Shown in pieces: positions 55,093 to 64,000 of a DNA stretch of 64,000 nt (positions are counted from its first letter, which is position 1; the number at the start of each line of letters is the position of its first letter). This DNA is from Ilex aquifolium (taxonomy: Eukaryota; Streptophyta; Magnoliopsida; Aquifoliales; Aquifoliaceae). The notes under the pieces are model-generated. The model did no database searches, was not told the DNA's origin, and saw only the letters and a list, made by a program, of their open reading frames with translations. The translations under genes and the position numbers were made by a program. The DNA lies in the NCBI GenBank assembly GCA_951799425.1, contig OX637406.1:29816390-29880389 (forward strand), written 5' to 3'.

Positions 55093-57340
55093 TGTAACGC
55101 CCCAAAAACCACCCTGGACGGCATTACATTCTAAAACCATTTACATAATGAGAGCACTAAGATAATCCATCAATAAGAAAATTTTTCCATTCATCATCCA
55201 TAGAATTTACAATATCATCCCAAAAGAATAAGCCAAGCTATGGCCACAATATCAAAATAATATTTAAACTATGACATTTACATCTCAAAGGATCAAACGT
55301 AACTTAGCAGCGGAATAACAAAAGAAAACTAAACTTCACATGATTTCAAAATAAATTTTTCAGTCTAGTACAAAAGAAGCTATGTCTCTACAGGTCCACC
55401 TCGGGATCTAGATTCCCCTCGGGTGGGGCCTCCCAATACCCCGGCTCGTCAACGCCGAGATTCTCCTCTAGCTCCAAATCTGAAAATGTTTAACTGTAGG
55501 GGGTGAGCACGAGGCTCTGTAGCAAAATCTTCCCAAACTCATACAAGGTTTAGAAAAACATATATAAAATGGTCGGTCTCATTTTACAAATAGTATACAT
55601 AATCTTTGAAGTAAAACAGGGACATTTTAGAATGGATCTCAAGTTTAAGTAGCAACAGTAATTTAAATGAACAGTAAAAGAAACCAAGATCCAATACATA
55701 TCCATTTCCCAAAATATAAACCATTTTCCTACAAGACCTTGTGGAATCTCATACTCCCACAAGTTCTTGTAGGTAACTATTTTCCACAATAATACAATAA
55801 TCCATAACTTCAATATTCCACAACCATATGTATATGTATCTCAAACATGATGTGAGGCAAACCCCATGAATCAACACATTGAGTAATATCTAGCCCACAC
55901 ACACCCACACAAATCTTATCAAAGATATCCATCCTTTAGGAAGGGCGTATGCCATACCAATGGCAGTGACGTATCCAACCCAGGTATTAGTATACTAACC
56001 CTCTAACATGGCACCCGTGAACAATAGCGGTTTAGTCTTACCAAAGCACTAACCCCACTACGAGTGGTAGGAAAAATGCCAACCCACACGGAGCAAGCAA
56101 CACGTCTACCCACTCTACGATATCTCGTCAAAGGCCACCCATGGTGATCCCACACTCATAAGAGATACAATACCAAATCCAATTTCACAATTTACAAGTA
56201 TATCTTAAAAACCCCCAAATTTATCACACGACAATTTCAGTAAACAATTACAAAAATACAAGAGATAACCACAACATCATTTTATTACTCAACACAAAGC
56301 ACTATGGTTTCAAAATCAATAATAACGGAAGAATTTAAGGAGAAAATACATCACTCTCCAAAAACTAGGGTTTTGAAACACAAAAAGAGATTTCATGGGT
56401 ATTCAACCCTAACTTTGGTAAAAACATGTAATCTTTGCCCAAAAGACTAAGAGATGATGATTTCATATCATATATATAACATTTAGAGCAAAACATATAT
56501 ATATATATATAAGCCCTAACCTCAATGTAAGAGAAAGAGAAGAAATCCCCTACCTTGGTGTTCTTGAAATCTAGGGCTTGAATCTTGAATCACCCTTAAA
56601 TCTTGTGTTTTTCCCCTTTGATCTTGAGTTTCTCTCTTCATTTCTTTCTCTCTAAGTGTTTCTAAAGTGTTTAGGGTGAGAGTGGAGTGAAGAATGGGGA
56701 AAATGAGGGCTTGAGGTGGTGTTTTAAACCCAAAAATCCCGACTTTTTAACTGTTCGGCGAGTGTCAGAGAAATCGTACCGGTACGGTTAAGCTACTGGA
56801 GTTGGGCGTACAGGTACGCGGTACCGGTACGGTTTGACTGACAGATTTTTGCTCCGACTTCTAGTGCAGTTTTGACCTATTTAGAGGTCGAATTGAAAAA
56901 TTTTCATGAGATACACTTTTGTAGCCCTAGATGTCTAATATCTACTGTCAAAATTTAGAATCAATTGGACATCAGGATAAAAAGTTATGGACAAAATACT
57001 AGAAGGTATCCCAACTCTTTTTTACCCAAATTCTCTCTAAGTGTGTTTTCACTCCGGAATACTTCTTAGCTTCCAATACACCCCATATTACCTCTCTCAA
57101 TGTTTTTCGACCTTCCGGATTCAATGGAAGCATTATTTTGACCTAAATTCATTTAGAAACTTACATAATCCCTCTTCTCAAGCTTACACACATTTGAAAC
57201 TTAAACGTTACAATCCATTTGTCTCCCAAGTATTTATTCCTACTATTACAATCTATTTAGTTTATTCTTACATCATTACTTATATTAGAATTACTAGAAA
57301 ATTATATTACTATATTACTCTAAACATGTGGGGGTTTACA
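55093..57340 (-). mobile_element. T4, solo T-family LTR in S3
   Basis: 2248 bp. On the minus strand TGTAAACCCCC...GGGGCGTTACA, with a perfect duplication GTATG (55088-55092 and 57341-57345). The 5' end resembles T2, while much of the body resembles T1 (ctagcccacacacacccacac, actctacgatatctcgtcaa), so it looks mosaic. Confidence 0.93.
56775..56830 (-). repeat. ACCGGT palindromes in T4
   Basis: CGTACCGGTACG (56775-56786), gcgtacaggtacgc (56806-56819, one centre base changed) and GTACCGGTAC (56821-56830). Offset 510-565 bp, the same slot as in T1-T3. Confidence 0.7.
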
Positions 57341-57345
57341 GTATG

Positions 57346-57443
57346 AGAAATCGACTCTCGTTCATTCTCCATCGTAGTAAAATGTGGTTTGGTTTGACTA
57401 GCTTGAGTGTGGACGTGGTTGTGATCTCTTGATACACAGTAGA
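57346..57443 (+). mobile_element. S3 LTR, part 3
   Basis: Continues S3 after T4 (cattctcc..gtttggtttgac..gagtgtgg, compare 35290-35370) and is then cut by Ath-d. gtaga at 57439-57443 would be the Ath-d target duplication, its partner lying outside the window. Confidence 0.75.
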
Positions 57444-59377
57444 TGATTAGCACTTAAAATTAACATATTACTATGCCGTTTTAAGACTAATTGTACTTTG
57501 ATGGAGTTTAAGTGATGTCATTTCAGACTCTAAAATGAACAAGAACTCAAGAACAACAAGTACTACACTTGAATGCAACACCAGCATATTAGAGCACAAA
57601 ATTGGAGAAGCTTGGAGCACAGCCAAAACGTTCGAACGCCAACTCACGTTCGAACGACCACATTGAACTGTAGCAGACCCAACTACTAAGAGAAGGTGTG
57701 TTGCAGCTAGGAAAGAAGACTCTGAAGCTCTGAGGCACTTAAGTGTCACGTTCGAACTCCAACTCACGTTCGAACGTGCACTTGAGTTGATTGAAGACCA
57801 GACTACTGCATTGAGTGTGGAACTGAACTTCACAGAAGACCAACAAATCACTCGAGTGAGAGGATTAGAACACATCTGGCGTTCGAACGCCCATAGTGCA
57901 AAAATAGAAGAAACGTTCGAACGGCAGACAACGTTCGAACGACCATAAAGCAAAAACAGATACAACGTTCGAATGCCAACTAACGTTCGAACGTTCTTCA
58001 TAGACTGGCAGTAGAGTAGTTGGTTTTTCACTTGGACTTGGGCGGCATACACTATTCCTTCACCCCCTCTTGTCTCTTCCTCTTGCCTATAAATACTCCC
58101 ATTGTTGGAGAGCTAAGAGAGCCAAGTAAAGAGGTTGATGGAGGCTTAAACTCCCACTCATATTGTAGATTTAGCTTGCATTTCCTTGTATGAAGTCTTT
58201 ATTTTAGAGATTAGTTTGGCTTTAGTCCAACATCTATTTTCTTGTTATAGAAGTAGTTTTATGCTTATGCTTTCACTTACATGCATAGAAGGGGATTAGT
58301 TCATCTTTTGGTTGAGGAAGCAACCCTCCATTCCTTGGTTGAGGAAGCCACCCTCCAAATGTGACTAGCTTTCTTCTACTTTTATTGTTTATGTACTTCA
58401 CTTCCATTGCTTGAGCTTCTTTCTTTCTTAGAGGGGTGAAACTCTTCCACTTTTCTAGAGCTTTACCAAAGCCGTGAAGGGTGGAACATGATTCACTCAT
58501 TCTTTGTTAAATATTGGCTCCTTGTTTATTGTTATTTCATTTTGTAAGTCCTCTAGTTGGAGGGATGAGCATCACCCACTTTTCTAGCTTTACCAAAGCC
58601 ATGAAGAGTGAGTAGTTTCTCATTCACTCTTTAGTAAGAGGAGAAGGGCATGTATAAGTTATCTGGGAATTATTTTTGTGCTCTGTTCTGATTCTTAACG
58701 TTTATTTCTCCTTACTTATTGGATGATTGATTGCCTCTAGCAAAGCTAAGGTACTTTGTATAACCGTGGGATCCTTTTATGACACGGATGACTCTTGCAT
58801 AGAAAGACTCATCGGTTCAAGGCAAGTACCCTGGCTAGATCTTCAGGACTACCCTTCAATCCTCCTCATTACTGTGCTTCACTTAAAGAATGAAATATTA
58901 ATGTCATGGTAGGATGTCTTGTAGAAACACTTGATTGTTTGTAGACGGGTTAAGTCTCGGCATAGACAATTCTTGTAAACTTCTAGAAAGACATCGGAAT
59001 CATGTTCTTAATTCTCACAGTCCATCTTTATCTTCCGATTAATTTGTTGTTGACACGGGAGTTAATTGAGTTATCAAACACAAGTATAATAAACCGGATA
59101 ATTAACTACATGTCCAGATCCTTGAACTAAAGAGTGACTCTTTTTCATTCGTGCTTATCTCATATTTTGTTAAGAAAATTCTCTTGGAAAGAATCTTATA
59201 TTCTGTCCAGGAAATCTCACACCTCACAAAAAATCTCAAAGGTTACAATCAATAGGTCTCTACCACTGCTTATCTCAAAAATAGCAACAAAAGTTCCCTG
59301 TGGATTTGACTCCGGACTCAAACCGAATTATTACTACAGCTTGACCGCCTGCACTTGGGTGTACACATTTCGGATCA
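57444..59377 (+). mobile_element. Ath-d 5' LTR
   Basis: 1934 bp, TGATTAGCAC...TTTCGGATCA. U3 has the TTCGAA array, and TATAAATA lies at 58088-58095. The 3' end carries the Athila LTR-end motif (ttccctgtggatttgactcc, ttattactacagcttgaccg, cacttgggtgtacaca). A PBS follows 11 bp later. The 193-codon antisense frame at 57471-58052 arises from the repeated cgttcgaacg motif and is not a gene. Confidence 0.88.
57629..58095 (+). promoter_or_regulatory. TTCGAA palindrome array plus TATA box, Ath-d LTR
   Basis: CGTTCGAACG or a one-base variant occurs about nine times in 370 bp (57629, 57647, 57749, 57767, 57880, 57914, 57932, 57965, 57984). Several extend to perfect 14-mers with different arms: CACGTTCGAACGTG (57765-57778), GGCGTTCGAACGCC (57878-57891) and AACGTTCGAACGTT (57982-57995). 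TCACTCGAGTGA is at 57848-57859. TATAAATA follows at 58088. Confidence 0.75.
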
Positions 59378-59388
59378 AGACAAGTTTT

Positions 59389-59406
59389 TGGCGCCGTTGC
59401 CGGGGA
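59389..59406 (+). other. Primer binding site of Ath-d (tRNA-Asp type)
   Basis: tggcgccgttgccgggga, the PBS typical of Athila and Tat elements, complementary to the 3' end of tRNA-Asp. Confidence 0.92.
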
Positions 59407-59501
59407 ACCTTTGAAAGGTGTTTTAAGGTAAAAGATAAAAATACCTTGATCTTTGTATATATTCTTTGGTTTACTGTAAATAACTTTGTTTTAATTTCTT
59501 T

Positions 59502-60251
59502 ATGACTGAGGGCACTCCTCACTATCAAAATTTACCGGCAGAATCTTGTGAGTCTGTGAATCAACCTGAACCAAATTCACCTAGATCAGTAGCAGAATCT
59601 TGTGAGAATAATATGACAAATATTGAGAGAAATGGAGAAGTCCCTATAAGAGAGGAGGAAATACCTAACAATCGAACTTTGCGGGATTACTTAAATCCCA
59701 CAAGAAACAGTGTCCCCTCCTGTTTTATATTTCCTGAAAATGTTCCCCCCTTTACTGTAAAGCCGAGGACAGTGCAGTTATTACTTGTGTTTCATGGATT
59801 GGATGCAGAAAATCCATATCTGCATATATAAGATTTTGAGGAAGTGTGTGGAACATTTCAAGACAATTCTGAACTAGACAAGATGAAACTGTTTTCTTTC
59901 TCTTTAAGGGATAGAGCTAAACAATGGCTAAATTCCTTAAAAGCTTTTTCAATACCTAACTGGCAGGCATTGCAAAATGAATTTTTTAGAAAGTTTTTTC
60001 CTCTACACCGCAGAAATACACTAAAAAGGTAAATCATGAATTTTGCGGTTAAAGAAGGAGAAACTTTTTACCAAAGTTGGGAGAGATTCAAAGATCTGCT
60101 CCAATCCTGCCCACATCACGCTTTTGAGAATTGGACTGTGGTAGGACTTTTTTATGACTCCTTACCCTCTAGACTACGTCAGTTTGTTGAAATGATGGCG
60201 CAAAGAGAATTTATGGGACAAAGTCCGGAGGAGGTGATTCGCACTTTTTAG
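59502..60251 (+). pseudogene. gag: Ath-d gag (Athila type), interrupted
   Basis: ATG 59502, about 125 bp after the LTR. One frame reads the Athila gag domain: RTLRDYLNPTRNSVPSCFIF (59676-59735), FHGLDAENPYLHI, FEEVCGTFQDNSE, LFSFSLRDRAKQWLNSL (near 59890-59940), EFFRKFFPLHR, FYQSWERFKDLLQSCPHH (near 60060-60120) and LRQFVEMM. In-frame stops are TAA 59829-59831, TAA 60030-60032 (where the family has Gln) and TAG 60249-60251, at the boundary with Ath-e. About 250 codons are visible, while the family protein continues further. The product would have been the capsid protein. This copy is dead. Confidence 0.92.
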
Positions 60252-60676
60252 TGTGTCAGAATTATATTATTATATTACACCCAAGTATAAGTGGTCGAAT
60301 TGTAGTTTTCTTGGTTTTTGAGTCCAAGTATCGATCCCACAGAGAGTTTTAGTAATTAAAATAAAATAAAATAAATAAAATAAAAATAAAGCAATAAAAA
60401 GGTTGTTTGGAGTAGTTTGATGTTTAATCGCTTGTGGTGTGAGCTTAGTCTAATGACGGTGCTAAAAACTTGATTCTAAAATAACAGGTGGAATAAAGGT
60501 GCAGAAATAAAATGCGTACGTAAAACAAATGAATGACAGAAATATAAAAGATATCCTTCAGTTCAAGGATCCCACATGCTTTACATTGGTCTTGTTACGG
60601 AATTGCTACCTCACATCAGTTAACTTCCATTTTACTGGCAAGCTAACCGGCAGGTCTGATGTATATATATATTATA

Positions 60677-61011
60677 ACACAGCTGCTTCTTAGGCTACAC
60701 TGGTTATATTTATGTCAAATGATTAACCCAAGCAAACCAGAAGGACAAGCCATTCATGAGGAATACTTGAGTTATTCACTTGATCTCATGATTGCAAATA
60801 CGTATATATATAATAAACCATAACACAGCTGCTTCTTAGGCTACACCGGTGGTAATATATAGCACAGTTGCTTCTTAGGCTACACTGGGCTTAGATGTTC
60901 CAATTGATTAATTCAAGTAAAATCCGCAGGTGGTACAGACTATCTTCCGGTGACTTGTCAGGTCAACCGGTGGTAGTTAATCATAATACAGCTGCTTCTT
61001 AGGCTACACTG
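60677..61011. repeat. Four dispersed copies of a ~26-bp motif in Ath-e LTR
   Basis: acagctgcttcttaggctac with small variants at about 60679, 60824, 60864 and 60988, each next to an accggtgg- or cactggtt-like end and TA-rich spacer. Confidence 0.8.
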
Positions 61012-61104
61012 TATTTAGATATATCACCCAGAAAGTGAAGTTACTCGAACGGCATACTTGAATTATTCAATAGGTTATCTTGTAATATATATATATATAT
61101 ATAT

Positions 61105-61390
61105 ATAGACAGTAGAACTTCCTCAGCGTTCCAGTGTAGGACTAGCCATACTGACAGGATCACCGGGGTTATTCTAGCAGGCAATATTATTATATATATA
61201 GTAATACCAGGCGTCAGTGGAACTTCCTCAGCATTTCGGTGGAAACGCCGGGGTCATTCTAGCTGGCCCGTCTTATATATATATATAATACTATCAGGCG
61301 TCAGTGGAACTTCCTCAGCATTCCAGTGGAGGATTAACCATACCGGTAGGAACGCCGGGGTCATTCTAGCTGGCCCGTCTTGTATATATA
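61105..61390. repeat. Three ~95-bp repeats with TA microsatellites in Ath-e LTR
   Basis: The units contain gtggaacttcctcagcattc, cgccggggtcattctagc and ggcccgtcttatatatatat, with copies starting near 61114, 61213 and 61301. They are separated by TA runs, and a longer TA run lies at 61086-61109. Confidence 0.8.
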
Positions 61391-61840
61391 ATAAACGTAT
61401 AAATAAAACATCAGCAATTCCAAAAACAGATCAATATTATACATGTGTTCCCCTCGAACCGGAGGATATACGGAACTACTCACGCTCCATTGCTATAGAC
61501 AAGCAAGGAGAGCTAGCAGTTGTCATTACAACAGAAAGGAAAGTGCGGAATTTAAATGTCTTTCGCAGGGAACGATTGAAACACAACCACTCTTATAATC
61601 GGTTAAGATGAAAAAGTGGCGGCAGTTCAATTATTCGAATTGAAAGCTATACAAAAACTATAAAGGTACAGGACTTAGGACTGAAGTATAACACGGACCG
61701 GAGTGTATTTTCTCTTCTCTTTTCTTTCTCTCTTTTTCTCTCTTCAGAACTTCAGAACTTCAGAATCTCTCTCAGATCTCTCTGTTTCTCTCTTCTTTTC
61801 TGCCTCAGTCCGGCCGTGTATGAAAGCTGAAGAGTGTCCC

Positions 61841-61935
61841 TATTTATAGGCGTGGGAAGGCAAGTGGGAGAAGAGATGAGGCTGAGTCTGACAAGGGTGA
61901 CCGTCCGGACGGCAGTCCCACCGTCCGGACGGTGG
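61841..61935 (-). promoter_or_regulatory. TCCGGA palindromes plus TATA box, Ath-e LTR
   Basis: CCGTCCGGACGG (61901-61912) and an 18-bp perfect palindrome at 61918-61935 (CCACCGTCC and its complement). On the minus strand they stand 53-87 bp upstream of TATAAATA (61841-61848). Same slot as the TTCGAA array of Ath-d but a different core. Confidence 0.7.
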
Positions 61936-62205
61936 TGCTTTGCTGGAAACGGCCACTTGCATGCATGCTGAGTCTTCACGTTGGTTAATTACACTTTGGC
62001 CTTCATTCTTTACATTTCCTTGACATTGCTCCCTTGGTCTTGCGTTATTTCGGCATTTGTCCTGCAACTTTCAGATAAAATGTTATACCTAATATCATTC
62101 CCGCACAAACCCTAATTCACTCTAAGTACTAATTTTTAGTGCATTTATTATACTAATTTAAATTTTTTGATTTTTTAATTTATACATAATTTAGGTTTAA
62201 TCACA

Positions 62206-64000
62206 CCTCCTAACTTAAACTTTACTAGTCCCTAGTAAAATAAAAAGAAAATATAATACAAGTAGGGGTAAAATCATTTTCGTAGATTTTTGTACGATTG
62301 CATTTAGCATATGCAATAAGCCATTAAACCCCTAGGTGATCCCTAGTGGACGAGTTGTGTCTCGTGAAGGTTTTCAGTGAAGCTACCTACAAACTTCAGT
62401 AATTAGAAATGCATATTTCATATTTTTCACATGTATGATTAGAATGATATTTCTTCTGTCTTGCTAGAATGCTTCCTTTTCTGATCACCTTGAGAGAATC
62501 ATATGTTGGGTGTAGTATTATCTATATATTTTTATGAAAACTTGTGTGTGTGTGTAGTGATGTTTTTATTTTCAAAAATCACTTGAAAAATATTACCCTC
62601 TTTCATGGTAGTCTTGATGTCAATCCTTTCCTGGAATACACTCAGTAAGAATAGCACACATGTTATAGTGACTGTTCTTATAATTTTACATGTGATTGGA
62701 ATATTGATAACAAAACAAATTATTTCACATGTAATAGAAAGGAGCGGTTATGTTAAATAAACTGGAAATTGACATAATCTCATGAAAGAATATTAACACT
62801 GTATTAAATATATTATTAACATTTTCCTTTTTAGATTGCTAGAATGGATGCAAATATATGATTTCTGGAATCAAAAAGGACTTTTATTAGGTTGTATTGT
62901 GGCCATTGGGTTTAGAGTTTAAGAAACGACGTTTATGGGGTTCAAAAGCTACCTTTTGGCATTCCTCTTAAAACTTTATGTATTCTTTCCATTTTTTTTT
63001 TTTTTTTTTTTTTTGCACTTTCTTGGCTCTCTCTTTTTTTATTTTTCACTTTCTTGGCGAGTGCATTTTATGCTCCATCTCGCTTTTTGTTGAACGGGTG
63101 CGTTTTACGCTCCATCCCGTTCTTAACTCATGCTTTTTTTTTTTTTTTTTGAGTGCATTTTATGCTCCATCTCACTTTTTTGGTATCCTGTTGATTTAAA
63201 AGAGGGTGCAAGAAAATTATGTAGCTCAGGTAGGTTTAATATCTTTTTATCTGGCTCGGGTCTTTTTCAGGTTTCATGAAAAGAATTTATACTATTTTAG
63301 GCTCAAACATGGTTGACTAATGATATAATTTTGTAAAAGAAATGGTTAAGGCTCAAAATTAATCAAACATGGCCTAAGATCATTTTCCAGAAATCCTATA
63401 TTTATATTCTTTCTAGATAAATAGTTAAGGGCAATGTACATAATATATTTCAAGACGTGCTAATCAAAGCAAATATAATGAGATTATTCAAAGAAAAGTT
63501 ACCGCTGAATCGAAGATTCGTAGTTGAGTAGATGTAGCATTTCTCTCCAAGAAAGAATGGCTCTAATTCTGCATTTGGTTTTTTACATCTCCACTATATA
63601 TAGAAAGAGTGTAGTATTTTGCATGGTTTTCAAAAATAAAGACATCTGTTTGTGCTTCTAAGGTTAAGTTCGAATAAAAATATTGAGATAACGTACAGCT
63701 AAAATATGACAGTCTCATGAGATCAGATTGAGAGTATTTTCGCAAGGCATTAGAATATAATCCTAATCTAACTGTGAATTATATGAAATATACTTCCTAC
63801 TTTAGCAATGTATGCTCTCATTTTAACAAAGACAATTAAAACATACTGAAAATTAAAACATATTAGTTCAAACATATATAAACATATAAGCAAAATTTAA
63901 CTAAGTTCAAATCACACAAACATAAAAAACATAAAACATAACTTTAAGTTTTAAGTGCAGAAATTGAAAGTGCATAAACTAAAAAGGGTGAGTGAAAGAA
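62206..64000 (-). mobile_element. Ath-e internal non-coding region (runs off window)
   Basis: Collinear with 47509-49019 of Ath-c: tagtccctagtaa, gattgcatttagc, ggtgatccctagtggacgag and the ggcctaagatcattttcc block near 63371. A T-rich stretch at 62991-63150 has T20-like runs and three copies of gagtgcattttatgctccat (near 63058, 63097 and 63150, the middle one variant). No coding sequence is visible before the window ends. Confidence 0.7.

Larger units (their letters stand above)
60252..62205 (-). mobile_element. Ath-e 3' LTR
   Basis: 1954 bp with TGTG...CACA ends, on the minus strand starting TGTGATTAAACC and ending TCTGACACA. The LTR-end motif is near 60277-60345 (cacccaagtataagtggtcg, gagtccaagtatcgatccc). 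The PPT-like gaggtgtgatt junction at 62205 puts the internal region to the right, beyond the window. It is inserted in the Ath-d gag. The target duplication cannot be checked because the other end is not visible. A minus-strand TATAAATA lies at 61841-61848. Confidence 0.8.

Noticed and set aside
57629-57995. Heat-shock elements (GAA/TTC blocks) as explanation of the TTCGAA arrays
   Set aside because: Heat-shock elements need alternating nGAAn/nTTCn units with 2-bp spacing. Here TTC and GAA abut and the conserved unit extends to CGTTCGAACG. The other families with ACCGGT cores do not fit at all.
57471-58052. 193-codon open frame on the minus strand
   Set aside because: It lies inside the Ath-d LTR, is antisense, and its recurring RSNV-like residues come from the repeated cgttcgaacg motif. 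No family resemblance.
61086-61109. TA microsatellite as a separate feature of note
   Set aside because: Ordinary dinucleotide run. Mentioned only as part of the Ath-e LTR repeat block.

Overview
This 64-kb window is plant nuclear DNA made almost entirely of nested LTR retrotransposons. I found no host protein gene, rRNA, tRNA or CRISPR array. The evidence for a plant is Ty3/gypsy machinery of two plant lineages: chromodomain-bearing Tekay/Del-like elements with an initiator-Met PBS, and Athila-type elements with a tRNA-Asp-type PBS and Athila-like gag. The mean composition is AT-rich, and the setting looks like heterochromatin of a large, repeat-rich genome. I cannot name the species.

Local labels: T = Tekay-like family; K = a family with termini TGTAAAACCC...GGGGCGTCACA, seen here only as LTRs; S = a family with TGAT...ATCA termini, also only LTRs; Ath = Athila-like. 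Layout: 1-8296 holds Athila debris (Ath-a, Ath-b) with the truncated LTR K1. T1 (8297-16729, TSD CCACT) sits in Ath-b. Its two 2312-bp LTRs are about 99% identical by eye. It has gag and the integrase C-terminus, but most of pol is replaced by a minisatellite. Solo LTR K2 (17903-20468, TSD CCCAA) splits the Ath-b 3' LTR. An old minus-strand T-like remnant (T5) spans parts of 20666-22513 and 45067-45967. Between those parts lie solo LTR K3 (22514-36886, TSD TAGAG), which contains T2 (24394-36552, TSD AGTAG, with gag and a nearly complete pol), which in turn contains two oppositely oriented S solo LTRs (S1 TSD TGGAG, S2 TSD AACGA). Then come K4 (TSD TATAC), T3 (TSD CTATG) and the foldback K5 (TSD GTTTC). 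From 45968 a minus-strand Athila element (Ath-c) contains K6 and S3. S3 contains S4 (TSD CCTGA), T4 (TSD GTATG) and Ath-d, and the gag of Ath-d is broken by Ath-e, which runs off the right edge.

No coding region is intact. Gag and pol carry frameshifts, in-frame stops (several look like C-to-T changes), insertions and one altered reverse-transcriptase catalytic residue. T1 may have moved recently as a non-autonomous element supplied in trans.

The most unusual signal is a recurrent short-palindrome cassette. In five LTR groups, clusters of perfect 10-22-bp palindromes with a CG at the centre (cores ACCGGT, TTCGAA, TCCGGA) occupy a fixed LTR position, usually just upstream of the TATA box. Copies of the same family carry different palindromes at the homologous place, or none, while the flanking LTR sequence stays alignable. 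This looks like a fast-evolving, symmetry-constrained regulatory or antisilencing module.
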